A stretch of DNA of 64,000 bases from JBBQWR01 sp038210495 (GCA_038210495.1 JBBQWR010000003.1:1-64000); one strand, 5' to 3'. Numbered from the stretch's first letter, positions 34,888-44,319 are shown. Translations and numbers: made by a program. Notes: generated by a model not told the origin, from the sequence alone.

Positions 34888-35775
34888 ATGTCCCGTTCCC
34901 GTATCGGCCAGAGCATCGCTCTCACCCTCGCGCTTGGCCTTGTCTTTCTTCTGCCCAATGTCTCTCGGGCGACCACGGTGACTATCCCGGCACCCTTCAA
35001 TTCGTTGTCTTCGACTCCAGCCAGCTTGAGTACGACGAATAGCCTTTCGATCAGCAATAATAGTGCTACGGTGCCAAATACCGTATATTTTGGAACGCTT
35101 CAACTGAACAACAACGACGTCATCCTGATTCCGACCATCCAAGATGCGACCCACGGCAAGGCGCTCTACAACGCTGTAAATGACATGGCGAGAAGTGGTT
35201 CCAACGGAGGCGCCCAGGATGGCACTGGAATCTCAAGCTACTTCGCGAAGATTGATGCCCTGCATGGGAACAGTGCCCTGGGTGTTGGCGTGCTGTACAA
35301 CGACGACGGCTCCGGGGGGCAGTTCTACGGTGGCGTTGGTGGTGGTGACGTAAATCCATCGTTTGACGGCTATTCGAATCTTACCCCCTTTGACACGATC
35401 GTTAAGTATACGTTTCTTGGCGACACCTTTCTTCGCGGTTTTATTGACACCTTCGATACGTCACAGACTCAGAACAACTCGGACCTTGGTTTCGTTCCGA
35501 CCACCAACTATTGGCAACAGGGCGACTTTTATTATCAGACTACAGATGGCGTGACGCCAATTAACACTTTCGACACGTCTGCCGTATTTAACGACCAAGT
35601 TCTCCAATCCCAATATCCGAAGGTCGTCATGTTCGCACAGCCTAGCGGAGCATTGGGCGGTGGAACCTCGCTTGCGGTGCCGGAGCCAAGTTCAATGCTG
35701 CTGGTTGTCGCGGGTGCTTTGGCTGCCGTGTTTGGCTCCACCTTTAATCGGCATCGAGCCTCAATGATCAATTGA
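34888..35775 (+). CDS. PEP-CTERM exported protein
   Basis: The product is 295 residues. An N-terminal signal peptide (IALTLALGLVFLLPNVSRA) is followed by a Ser/Thr/Asn/Gly-rich body with no recognised domain. The C-terminal sorting signal is VPEPSSMLLVVAGALAAVF then FNRHRA: the PEP motif, a hydrophobic helix and basic residues. Exosortase cuts such signals and releases or anchors the protein at the surface. AAGGAG lies 9 bases before the ATG. No exosortase gene is in the window. The base composition is visibly more A/T-rich than in housekeeping neighbours. It is transcribed from a promoter 600 bp upstream. Confidence 0.85.
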   Translation: MSRSRIGQSIALTLALGLVFLLPNVSRATTVTIPAPFNSLSSTPASLSTTNSLSISNNSATVPNTVYFGTLQLNNNDVILIPTIQDATHGKALYNAVNDMARSGSNGGAQDGTGISSYFAKIDALHGNSALGVGVLYNDDGSGGQFYGGVGGGDVNPSFDGYSNLTPFDTIVKYTFLGDTFLRGFIDTFDTSQTQNNSDLGFVPTTNYWQQGDFYYQTTDGVTPINTFDTSAVFNDQVLQSQYPKVVMFAQPSGALGGGTSLAVPEPSSMLLVVAGALAAVFGSTFNRHRASMIN

Positions 35776-35917
35776 CTTTTTGGTGTTGCTGTTAAGCAGG
35801 CTGCATTTGGCAGAACGTCGAATGCCGATTACGGAATCTCTGAGGCAAAGCAGGATTACCGTTTTTTAACGTCCGTTCAAATAAATTTTAGCCGGTTATC
35901 TGAATCAAGGAATGCTC

Positions 35918-37765
35918 ATGAAATCTCTTATGAAGTCCATGTTATTTTTGGCCGTTGGATTTGCGATGGCAACAACTGCCGATGCCGCACTGACCCCCTC
36001 GCTGACGTTAAACTTCCGATTTGACGCCAACGGCGGTGCAAATCCGACGGTGGCGGGGGCCACTACAGTCAATCTGGCTGCAGGTTCTGCGGGGCAAACC
36101 TATCTCGTTGACGTTTGGGCGAGCATACAGGGAGACGCGGCAGACCAGACTAAGACTTTATACGGCTTGAAGAACATTAAATATCGGGGCTTTTCTGATA
36201 TCGTTACTGGCGCCACTGGGGCGTTTGGCACTGGTGGCACGTTGGGTTATGCTGGTAGTTTTGTTGGCCAGTCGGGTTTTGGTGGTGTCGGGACGACAGT
36301 TCCAGCCTCTGCGGACACAGGATCGACGATCGACGGTAATGTCGTCGCTATTGTACCTGATGGATTATTTGATTTTGGCAAGAATTCTCTTTTAAGTAAT
36401 GCATCGCAGTCGCTGCCCAGTTTTGTGTCGGCCAATGCCAACGGGGAGATATTAATTGCGAAGTTTAATTTCACGACGGGAACTGCAACTCAAAACGGCA
36501 ACGTTACAGAATTTTTCCCAACAATTCCAAACACAGCGTCCGCCGCGAATTACACCCAAGATGGGAGTACTTCGATCATCGGTCCGATTCTCGCCGGTTC
36601 CCCATTGGTATTTCAGGTCGCATCAGGGGCGACAACGATTAGTGTGTCTCCTGGGGCCGATCGTTCTGTGCTAAAGGGCGGCTCAGTCACGGTTAGCTCG
36701 ACACTGAACAACACTGGCTCAGTTGACCTTGCGGGTGGAGACTACACGTTCGCGGCCGCGGACGCTGGCGGCACGGGTATCACCTATGGTGCCGCGAATC
36801 CTTCTCCGTCATCTACTGGGATCGTGCACGCCACCGGGCAATCTTTCAATTTCGGTGCGTCAACGACGGGGGCGACGCCGATCGGCAATGCGACAATAAC
36901 GTTCACGGGGAATGGTACGGCGACTAATAAGGTGTCAAACGGTCCTCAGACTGGTACACTAGTCTTGAATGTCGGTGGCGCAACGGCCGACAACTCGAAC
37001 ACACTAGGTGCGTTTGGGCCAGCACTGACCGCGCCTGTCGCCCATGGTGTAAGTTATGCCGGGCTGGAATCGCAGGTCGTCGCTGTTACCGGCACGGGTG
37101 GCTCTAACGCCAATAACGGTGGGCTGGGTGGCAACGCCAAAATTCTTGCCGGTATCAATAACGGCGCCAACGGCGGCGGGACGGCCACAGTCAGTATGCA
37201 ATGGCGCACCCGATTGCAACCGTCCGAAGCAAATCCAGGGCAACATCCGCCGATTCCGATCGGCGTTACGACCGGCTTGATCAGTGATATACTGAACCTA
37301 AGCGGTCTAGAAACTAATGGTAACTCTACCGATCCGTTCGTCTTGCAGATGAGCTACAACCCGGCGCTACTGCCAAAGGGTGGTTCCCCGGCGATTGAAG
37401 CTGGTTTGGTCACCAACAAGTTGATCTATCTTGTTTCTCCGAGTAATAATGTCGATGGTGGTCCCTATGTAAACACTGTCTCCATGAACACGGCCAATAT
37501 TGTCACAAGCACTTTGGACAGTCGCTATGGTTACGCCGGGTCTTACACGGCATTTCAGGCTGATCCCGCGGGCGGTAACGGCGGCACGCCGGCATCTGAG
37601 TTAGGCGCTTGGGGCGTAGACACCAGTTCCGGTCAGCACCAGGTCTGGGCGGTCGTCAACCACAACAGTGAATTCGCCGTTGTGCCCGAACCGTCGACGT
37701 TCATTCTCTGTGGACTGGGCGTGTTGGGTCTTGTGGCAATTCGCCGCCGTGCCAAGAACGCATAG
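35918..37765 (+). CDS. PEP-CTERM exported protein, paralog of the 39016 gene
   Basis: The product is 615 residues. The signal peptide is LFLAVGFAMATTADAAL. The N-terminal domain (LTLNFRFDANGG, LYGLKNIKYRGFSDI, DFGKNSLLSNASQS, FFPTIPNTASAANYTQDGS) and the C-terminal domain (NNGGLGGNAKILAG, TVSMQWR, AGLVTNKLIYLVS, HQVWAVVNHNSEFAVVPEPS) match the protein at 39016-40932 block by block. The middle (about 235-350) is a cadherin/immunoglobulin-like Thr/Gly-rich stretch. The C-terminal PEP-CTERM is VPEPSTFILCGLGVLGLVA then RRRAKNA. The ATG at 35918 is preferred over 35912 because AAGGA is then 6 bases away. Function is unknown; surface or matrix structure is likely. Confidence 0.87.
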   Translation: MKSLMKSMLFLAVGFAMATTADAALTPSLTLNFRFDANGGANPTVAGATTVNLAAGSAGQTYLVDVWASIQGDAADQTKTLYGLKNIKYRGFSDIVTGATGAFGTGGTLGYAGSFVGQSGFGGVGTTVPASADTGSTIDGNVVAIVPDGLFDFGKNSLLSNASQSLPSFVSANANGEILIAKFNFTTGTATQNGNVTEFFPTIPNTASAANYTQDGSTSIIGPILAGSPLVFQVASGATTISVSPGADRSVLKGGSVTVSSTLNNTGSVDLAGGDYTFAAADAGGTGITYGAANPSPSSTGIVHATGQSFNFGASTTGATPIGNATITFTGNGTATNKVSNGPQTGTLVLNVGGATADNSNTLGAFGPALTAPVAHGVSYAGLESQVVAVTGTGGSNANNGGLGGNAKILAGINNGANGGGTATVSMQWRTRLQPSEANPGQHPPIPIGVTTGLISDILNLSGLETNGNSTDPFVLQMSYNPALLPKGGSPAIEAGLVTNKLIYLVSPSNNVDGGPYVNTVSMNTANIVTSTLDSRYGYAGSYTAFQADPAGGNGGTPASELGAWGVDTSSGQHQVWAVVNHNSEFAVVPEPSTFILCGLGVLGLVAIRRRAKNA

Positions 37766-37795
37766 TCGAGTTCGATTGTTCCGAGTAATTTCAAT

Positions 37796-37830
37796 CGGCG
37801 TGATGGAAAGTTCCGTCACGCCGGTTTTTC
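37796..37830 (+). terminator. Rho-independent terminator
   Basis: CGGCGTGA and TCACGCCG form an 8-bp stem, extended inside by GGAA/TTCC, followed by TTTTT. It is almost the same as the terminator at 40997-41036 after the paralogous gene. Confidence 0.85.
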
Positions 37831-37841
37831 TTTGCGCGGCC

Positions 37842-37995
37842 TAGCACGGGCTTATAGTCCCGTGGATTCGGCTCACGGGATAGAAGTGTGTCCCGTCGAA
37901 TCCTCCCCGCGCCCGCGGGCGGTCATCTCCAATCCGGCCTTCCCCCCGGGGGGAAGCAAACAGACGAAGGCAACGAGGACAGACGAAGGCAACAA
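37842..37995. repeat. Cluster of palindromes and a short direct repeat
   Basis: CACGGGCTTATAGTCCCGTG (hairpin; related to 33911-33937), a perfect 18-bp palindrome CTTCCCCCCGGGGGGAAG (37939-37956), and AGACGAAGGCAAC twice just after. No gene is seen between 37766 and 39015. Confidence 0.6.
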
Positions 37996-38282
37996 AGACT
38001 CACTGCCAACCCAACCCTGCCTAATTTCCAATGTGCGTCTTGGCGGACGCCGCCTTTCCACTAATCGATTCAATCATTAGCGAAGATTAGGGGAGATTAG
38101 CGTTCCTCGTTCATCCGCGCGTTCGCCTCTGGCGAGACTGATCGACATTAAACTCCCGTAAATCCTGGTAATTCTGTCGATTTTTCCCGTTAGTCTCTTG
38201 CCAGCGAGGCCACCTGGGGTTATGATCGGGGCGGAAATCCAGCTCGTTCCGGAAGAATCGAAAAAGTTTTTCGACAATTTGC

Positions 38283-38311
38283 TTGCATTCCTTGAAGAGT
38301 GCGGGTAGACT
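38283..38311 (+). promoter_or_regulatory. Sigma70-like promoter, second copy
   Basis: TTGCAT (38283-38288), 17-bp spacer, TAGACT (38306-38311). Upstream CGACAATTTGC also matches the promoter at 34259. A leader of about 700 nt (38312-39015) follows. I see no conserved hairpins in it, only the near-repeats CGATTCACTTTGC and CGATTCAGTTTGC. Confidence 0.65.
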
Positions 38312-39015
38312 GGGGGAGCAAACAAGATTCCTCGGTTTTCTTCGGCGCGAGTTGCCGGAACGATTACCGGCCCTGGTTCGGAATAAGAATCATCTAATTC
38401 GATAAGGATTCGCTAGTCGAGAGACCATGGCAGTTCCCGTGAGCCGGGATCATCTTCGGCCTGCATGGTGTGGTTTAATCGACAGCGATCTCTTTAGCGA
38501 CGGCTAGTTTGGGCCGTTTGCCTTTATCGATTCGATTCACTTTGCTGGTTCAAGGCTTGGTCTTAGTGGCCCATCGATTTCCAATCGGTATGATCGATTC
38601 AGTTTGCGCTCACTTCTCGATTTGGAGCGCGGGAAATTCTTGGGGCCGTTTGCTTCAAACCGCCATGAAGGGCGTCGCCGGTTTTCGTAGACCTGATTCA
38701 CGGGTCTGATCGCCCAGAAGGCGATTATCGAAGCTGGTCATGGAATCGCCTGCCCTCACGATCGTGGGAATTCCGCACGGTGGTGAATTTACACGTCCAT
38801 TGATTTTGCTCGAGTCGGATACGGTCACTTATGATCAAAACTTGGGAGGGACTGGCTAATGATTGGTTTCGGCCGTTGAGAGTTCAGCGACGAAATGTTT
38901 AATGAGCTGCCGGTTTGTGCAGTTTGTGGGGCGAATTTCTTGCGATAAACCAAATCAATCCAAGTTCCAGTTCACAGTTAGGCAGTCAATGCCGATCCAA
39001 GAAGAAGGATTAACA

Positions 39016-40932
39016 ATGAAATCTTTTGTAAGCTATAGAATAGTTTTTAAATGCATTTTGGCCGTCGGAATGGCTTTCGGCGTTGCCCAAGCGGCAAAGG
39101 CCCAATCGATCACGCTGCAGTACCGTTTTGATTCAACTACGCCGGGGTTCAATGCGGCCTCGCCTAATCAGTTAATTTTGACTGCGGGTCAAGCTGCAAC
39201 GACATATACGATCGATGTCTTTGCGACGATTGCTGGTGATGCCACTCACACTGATACAACGAAATTTGGGCTTAAGAACATCAAATACCAGGGCTTTTCC
39301 TCCATTACTAGCGGGAGTGGCGCGTTCGCCACTGGCGCTGGTGTTGGAGCCACCACGTTTACCGGGTTTGGAGCTTTTACAGGCACCGGGACGACTGCTC
39401 CAAAGTTTGCGGATACCGGCAGCACGACGGACGGCAGCACGGTAGTAACAACTCCTGACGGCATCGTAGACTTCGGCAAGAATTTGCTTCTTAGCAACGC
39501 GTCGCAGTCGATCGCCAATTACACATTCGCGAACGCTTCTGGTGAGATCGAAATTGCACAATTCACGTTTGCCACCGGTACAGCATCGGCCGGAGGTGTT
39601 ACAAAGTTCTTCCCGACCGAACCAAATACGTCTCAGGCTGCCAACTATACTCAAGACGGAAGTACTCCGATAATTCCAGCGGCATTTACCGTTGGCACAC
39701 CGTTAGTCTTTACAGTGGGCGCCGCTGCCGGCGGCAACAATTCCGTTCTGGCGATTTCGCCGGCGACGGCGACGTTGAATGTTTTGGCTGGCGGGACGGG
39801 AAAGCAAACCCTTACGATCACTAATTCGGGGACCGATGCGGGGAGTTATACGAGCGCGTTCTCGGCGAATTTGGGCAATGCCTCGGCTAACCCCGCCACG
39901 AGCACGGTCAATAACGGCACGCCCGTCTCGGACGTCATCAGTTATACGGCGGCGGCAAGAGCCGCTGGCTCACAGGCGGCGACGACTGATTCGTTCACCT
40001 ATACCATCACCAATAGCGCCTCGGGAAACACCGACACGCAGGCCAAGGGTAATAAGGTCACGACCTTCACCGCCAATGTCGGCAGTGCGACGGTCAATTC
40101 CGATGGGACGTTCAACGCCGCCAATGCCCTGACGGCTGTGGTGGCGCCGAGCGCTAGCTATGCCGGGCTGTCGTCGCAGGTCGTAACGCCTCCCACGGCG
40201 ACGGGCGGAGCCCGTAATGGTCAAGACGCCAACGGCAATGGTGGCTTTGCAACCATTTTGGCGGGAACCAATTCGTCGGTCACGACGCCCGCCACGGTAA
40301 GCATGAACTGGCGTTTGCAGACCGCAGCCGATGCGTCGGGGGCTAAGAACAACCCGAATTTCGCGCCTTCGCTAAGGAGTCCGACGACGGGGCTTATTAG
40401 CAACCCGGTCGATCTGACGGGGATCACGCCGACCGGCGCCACGGTGGGGTCGATTACTCCGACCGACCCCTATACGCTCGAACTGTCGTACAACACGTCG
40501 CTATTGCCCAAACACGGCCAAGCGAACGCGGCTGCGGTCGAAGCCGGCTTGATCACCAACAAGCTGATTTATCTCGTGTCGTTCAACTCGCTCCTCAATG
40601 GTGGGTTGGGACAATGGGAGCCGGCAACGACTGAGAATACGGGCAATAAGGCCACTGCCGCCCAGCAAGGCGTGAACACCAGCTTTGCGAGTTTCGTAAC
40701 CACGACGTTCGGCGCCGGGCGAACGCCCGGAAGTCTGACGGCTTCTGAGTTGAACAGCATCATGGGCGCCTATGGCGTCGATACGACAACTTCGAGCCAC
40801 GAAGTTTGGGCGGTGCTCAATCACAACAGCCAGTTCGCGGTGATTCCCGAACCGTCGTCGATCTTGCTGGCCGGATTGGGACTCGTCGGACTGGTGGCTG
40901 CCGGCCGCCGCGGCAAGAAGAAATCGGCCTAG
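39016..40932 (+). CDS. PEP-CTERM exported protein, paralog of the 35918 gene
   Basis: The product is 638 residues. The signal peptide is CILAVGMAFGVAQAAKAQ. The N-terminal domain (ITLQYRFDSTTPG, FGLKNIKYQGFSSI, DFGKNLLLSNASQS, FFPTEPNTSQAANYTQDGS) and the C-terminal domain (FATILAGTNSS, VEAGLITNKLIYLVS, SHEVWAVLNHNSQFAVIPEPS) align with the protein at 35918-37765. The central part holds a CARDB/ASPM-like segment (AISPATATLNVLAGGTGKQTLTITNSGTDAG). The PEP-CTERM end is IPEPSSILLAGLGLVGLVA then GRRGKKKSA. The ATG at 39016 has AGAAGGA about 10 bases upstream; the frame above is not a signal peptide. The first and last thirds are the best-conserved parts. Confidence 0.87.
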   Translation: MKSFVSYRIVFKCILAVGMAFGVAQAAKAQSITLQYRFDSTTPGFNAASPNQLILTAGQAATTYTIDVFATIAGDATHTDTTKFGLKNIKYQGFSSITSGSGAFATGAGVGATTFTGFGAFTGTGTTAPKFADTGSTTDGSTVVTTPDGIVDFGKNLLLSNASQSIANYTFANASGEIEIAQFTFATGTASAGGVTKFFPTEPNTSQAANYTQDGSTPIIPAAFTVGTPLVFTVGAAAGGNNSVLAISPATATLNVLAGGTGKQTLTITNSGTDAGSYTSAFSANLGNASANPATSTVNNGTPVSDVISYTAAARAAGSQAATTDSFTYTITNSASGNTDTQAKGNKVTTFTANVGSATVNSDGTFNAANALTAVVAPSASYAGLSSQVVTPPTATGGARNGQDANGNGGFATILAGTNSSVTTPATVSMNWRLQTAADASGAKNNPNFAPSLRSPTTGLISNPVDLTGITPTGATVGSITPTDPYTLELSYNTSLLPKHGQANAAAVEAGLITNKLIYLVSFNSLLNGGLGQWEPATTENTGNKATAAQQGVNTSFASFVTTTFGAGRTPGSLTASELNSIMGAYGVDTTTSSHEVWAVLNHNSQFAVIPEPSSILLAGLGLVGLVAAGRRGKKKSA

Positions 40933-40996
40933 TTTTGGCTAGTTTGATGGGTTGGTTGCTTGGATTGATTGACTGGATTGATTGATTGACTTGGGG

Positions 40997-41036
40997 CCGG
41001 CGTGACGGACATTTCCGTCACGCCGGTTTTTTTATT
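40997..41036 (+). terminator. Rho-independent terminator
   Basis: CCGGCGTGACGGA-CATT-TCCGTCACGCCGG is a 13-bp perfect stem followed by a T-run. Just before it is a low-complexity TTGATTGAC stretch (40960-40990). Confidence 0.9.
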
Positions 41037-41157
41037 TGAGTGGCGCGTGATGAGTGGCGACTGGCCGATGAAGGCTCGACGCGGCGAAGCGGCGGTTCAG
41101 TATTTCGGCATGGCGCCCGCTCACCGCGTCCACCCACCGCGCGCTCGCCCCGCCCGC

Positions 41158-43449
41158 TCACATCATGTCGTTTGGATCCACGTCGACCGACCATTGGATG
41201 TCTTCGTATCGCGGCGCCGCGGCGAGCGTCTCGCGGACAGCCGATCTCAGGGCTTCGCCGTCGGTGGCTTGGACTTGCAGGTGAAATCGCAACAGGCCGC
41301 GGAGCTTGGGCATGGGCGCCGGCGCCGGTCCGAGCATTCTCCAGGGGCTGGTCAGCGACCCCAGAGCCGCTTTGATCTGGTCGGCCAAGGCATGGGCGGC
41401 GGCTTGAGTCCGCTTCTGCTCCGGGCCGCGAAAGATAATCCGCACCATTTGCGAATACGGCGGATAGGTCAACGCCTCGCGAATCGGCAGCTCTTGCTGG
41501 GCGAACATCGCATAGTCGTGCCGCACGGCGGCGCGGATCGCCGGATGGTCGGGGCTGAATGTCTGCACGAGCACACGGCCGCCTTGGGCGCCGCGGCCTG
41601 TGCGGCCTGCGACTTGCGTGACGAGCTGAAAGGTGCGCTCGGCAGCCCGAAAGTCGGGCAGATGCAGCGACGTGTCGGCATTCACGACGCCGACCAGCGT
41701 CACGCGCGGGAAGTCGAGCCCTTTGGCGATCATCTGCGTGCCGAGCAGGATGTCGACCTCGCCCTTGCGAAATTTGTCCAGCGCCCGATCGTGGCTGCCG
41801 TGCCCTTGCATCGTGTCGGTATCCATCCGCAGCAGCCGGGCGTTGGGAAATCGGGCGGCGACCTCGGCCTCGAGCTTTTGCGTGCCGAAGCCCGAATACC
41901 GGATCCCGGCGAACTGACACTCGGGACATTGCGTCGGCGCCAGCGCGTGATAATCGCAGTAATGGCAGATCGCCATATTGCCTTTGAGATGATGCGTCAG
42001 AGCCAGCTCGCAGTGCGGACAGACGGCGACATGGCCGCACTTGGGGCACTGGATGTGCGTGGAAAATCCGCGGCGATTGAGCAGCAAGATCACCTGGCCC
42101 CCGTCGCGCAGAGCCCCGTCGATCGCCTGGTGCAATTGCCGGCTAACGGCGCCGCGCGACCGCCGGTCTTGGAACTCCGTGCGGAGGTCGATCGTGGCCA
42201 CGTCGGGCATCGGCCGATCGAGCACCCGGCGCGGCATGTCGATCAATCGATACTGGCCCTGCGAGGCGCGGAACCAACTCTCCAGCGATGGGGTCGCCGA
42301 CCCGAGCACTAGCGGCACGTTCTCCGCCCGGGCCCGCCACAGGGCGACGTCGCGAGCGTGATACCGTGGGGACTTGTCTTGCTTGAACGTCGATTCGTGC
42401 TCTTCGTCCAGCACGATCAAGCCCAGGTTCGGCGTCGGGGCGAACACGGCGCTGCGGGCGCCAACGACGACGGTCACTTCGCCCGCCGCGATCCGCCGCC
42501 AGTGATGATGCCGTTCTGCTTCGCGAAGATGGCTATGCAGCACGACGACTCGATCGAACCGGGCCGCGAACCGCTGGAGCGTCTGCGGCGTGAGGCTAAT
42601 CTCCGGCACCAGCACGATCGCTTGCCTGCCATAGCGAACGACCTCTTGGATCGCCTGGATGTAAACCTCGGTCTTGCCGCTGCCGGTGACCCCTTGGATC
42701 AGCAGCGTCTGATGCTGGCGGGACTCGATCGCGGTGAGCATCGCGGCCAGGGCGCTGCGCTGATCGGCATTGAGCACATGGTCGGGCTCCCGCGGAGCAG
42801 TGGGAATCGCCTCGCCGCCGGGCAGCGTGTATTGCCACTCGATCGAGATCAGGCGCTTGCGCTTGAGCGTGTTGAGCGGCGCGGCGGTGCAATTCAGGGC
42901 CGTCATGATCTCGGTGGTCGTCGCGGGCTGGCCCCGATCGACGAGGAACTTCAGCACGGCGCCGTGCGTCGGCGAAAGCTTGATCGACGCGGGCGGGGGG
43001 GCGAAACCGTCGGCGAGCGAGACTTGGCGGATGCGTTTGGCGCCCGCCTGTTCACGGACCGCCGCCGGCAGCACGGTTTCGAGGGCCTGCCCCCAGGTCG
43101 CCAAGTAATAGTCGGCGATCCATTTGGTCAGCCGGAGCATGGTCGGCGAAAGCAGGCTGTGAGTGTCGACGACTTCGGTGATTTCTTTCAGACGGCGATG
43201 CGTCTCGCTATGGTTTTCCAGACTGACGCACCAGCCGACGATCGATCGCCCGCCGCGGCCAAACGGCGCCCGCACCCGGCGACCGCAGGCGATCGTGTCG
43301 CGAAGGTGGTCGGGCGTGGCGTATTCGAAGAGCTTGTCGGGACCGGTGGGGAAAATGACTCCTGCCACGAGCTTGTCGCGGGCGTCGTCCTCTTCCCAAG
43401 CGGGCAGGGAATCGATCTCGAACAGATTTTGCTGCTCGGGTTTTGGCAT
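41158..43449 (-). CDS. priA: Primosomal replication restart helicase PriA
   Basis: The product is 763 residues, normal for PriA. An N-terminal DNA-binding domain is followed by the helicase core: Walker A QGVTGSGKTEVY, DEEH box (LIVLDEEHESTFKQ), VLGSATPSLES, LLNRRGF. Eight zinc-binding cysteines follow in the order CPKCG, CPHC, CHYC, CPEC. Motifs V-VI are ILLGTQMIAKGLDFP and QVAGRTGRG. PriA reloads the replisome at stalled forks. The ATG at 43449 gives MPKPEQQ; a TTG 9 bases upstream is possible, and neither has a clear ribosome site. It is convergent with the PEP-CTERM gene. Confidence 0.96.
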   Translation of the reverse strand: MPKPEQQNLFEIDSLPAWEEDDARDKLVAGVIFPTGPDKLFEYATPDHLRDTIACGRRVRAPFGRGGRSIVGWCVSLENHSETHRRLKEITEVVDTHSLLSPTMLRLTKWIADYYLATWGQALETVLPAAVREQAGAKRIRQVSLADGFAPPPASIKLSPTHGAVLKFLVDRGQPATTTEIMTALNCTAAPLNTLKRKRLISIEWQYTLPGGEAIPTAPREPDHVLNADQRSALAAMLTAIESRQHQTLLIQGVTGSGKTEVYIQAIQEVVRYGRQAIVLVPEISLTPQTLQRFAARFDRVVVLHSHLREAERHHHWRRIAAGEVTVVVGARSAVFAPTPNLGLIVLDEEHESTFKQDKSPRYHARDVALWRARAENVPLVLGSATPSLESWFRASQGQYRLIDMPRRVLDRPMPDVATIDLRTEFQDRRSRGAVSRQLHQAIDGALRDGGQVILLLNRRGFSTHIQCPKCGHVAVCPHCELALTHHLKGNMAICHYCDYHALAPTQCPECQFAGIRYSGFGTQKLEAEVAARFPNARLLRMDTDTMQGHGSHDRALDKFRKGEVDILLGTQMIAKGLDFPRVTLVGVVNADTSLHLPDFRAAERTFQLVTQVAGRTGRGAQGGRVLVQTFSPDHPAIRAAVRHDYAMFAQQELPIREALTYPPYSQMVRIIFRGPEQKRTQAAAHALADQIKAALGSLTSPWRMLGPAPAPMPKLRGLLRFHLQVQATDGEALRSAVRETLAAAPRYEDIQWSVDVDPNDMM

Positions 43450-44067
43450 GGTATTCAATTGTATACTTCGGGCGGAGTCTTGGCAGGTAATTAGACCGCG
43501 CGCCAGCGGTGCTGTCGAACGGCGTCGTGGCCGGCCAATGAAGAACAGATACTAACCCGATGCGTCAGCGAGGAAGCGTGGTCACTCTGGCTCGCTAACG
43601 CGTCGGGTTCTTACGGCGGGCGTCGGCCGATTGGCCCGCGCCGACCTTCGACCTGCCCGCCATATTTATCGCAGCACGCCCATTCGCACGGCCGGCGAGC
43701 TATCTTCACCCGCAAATCGCCGGCATTCTCAAATCTGAAGACGCCAAGCGACTATCGCTCGTGACGCCGGATGCCAAGCTCGTGACCGTGGAAAAATCGA
43801 CGATCAAAGAGCGGGCCACCGGCAAGTCGGCGATGCCCGAGGATGTGGCCAAGCCGCTTTCCAAATCCGAAATTCGCGATGTTGTCGAATTTCTGGCCGG
43901 ACTGAAGTAAGGCGCGGCCGCGAGCGTCAGGGTGGCTGGATGACGCACGATAAGGACGAATCGCGAAAACCCGAATGGCCGAAAACCAAAAAACAAGTCG
44001 ACGCCCGATCGTCCGTTTTCGGGATTTCGTTCTTCGGGATTTCGCGATTAAGATTTTGGTCGTGGAC
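43450..44067. other. Intergenic region containing a gene fragment
   Basis: About 600 bp with no intact gene. It includes the cytochrome-like C-terminal fragment at 43713-43910. Around it is nothing recognisable beyond a duplicated CTAACGCGTCGGGTT-like theme (43551-43607: CTAACCCGATGCGTC and CTAACGCGTCGGGTT), an imperfect inverted/direct repeat. Confidence 0.5.
43713..43910 (+). pseudogene. C-terminal fragment of a PVC-type haem-binding protein
   Basis: Frame 43713-43910 reads ILKSEDAKRLSLVTPDAK, then VEKSTIKERATGKSAMP and LSKSEIRDVVEFLAGLK to TAA. This is the end of the haem-binding/cytochrome domain of large planctomycete CxxCH proteins: 'G-x-x-x-E-D-x-x-x-x-L-x-x-x-d', 'I-x-x-R-x-x-x-x-S-A-M-P' and 'L-S-x-x-E-l-R-D-l-V-x-F-L-x-x-L'. 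The CxxCH haem site and everything before it are missing, and there is no start codon or ribosome site. It looks like a deletion relic. Confidence 0.7.
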
Positions 44068-44319
44068 CTAGTATCGTCCCCAGAGCCGCCAGACGTCGGA
44101 ATACGAACCGGCGGCGCGGATTCCCGCGAGCAGATTGTCGCGAGTCCCCTCGGCATTTTGTTTGCCGTCGCGAACGGAGATCGTGGTCTCGCCCGCCTCG
44201 ACCGAGAGATCGGCCAGTTCGTTGTCGCGGCCGAATTTTTCCACCAGCGCCTTTTTGACGGCCGCGGCGGCGAAATCGATGTCTCGCCCACGTATCTTAT
44301 CGGTCTTTTCAGTCGCCAC
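44068..44319 (-). CDS. Small conserved-looking hypothetical protein
   Basis: The product is 83 residues from a GTG; AGGAG is 8 bases upstream, inside the end of the preceding gene. The protein begins MATEKTDKIRGRDIDFAAA and then VKKALVEKFGRDNELADL, with helices and a short strand pair (VEAGETTISVRDGKQ), ending SDVWRLWGRY. No family is recognised. It lies 5 bp after the gene at 44325-44630, so the two form an operon. Confidence 0.65.
   Translation of the reverse strand: MATEKTDKIRGRDIDFAAAAVKKALVEKFGRDNELADLSVEAGETTISVRDGKQNAEGTRDNLLAGIRAAGSYSDVWRLWGRY

Noticed and set aside
34888..40932. Exosortase gene with the PEP-CTERM island
   Set aside because: No multi-span protein with the exosortase Cys/Arg/His motifs is encoded in the window.
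41002..42312. 436-codon frame opposite priA
   Set aside because: Shadow of the helicase gene, and it begins inside the terminator of the PEP-CTERM gene.
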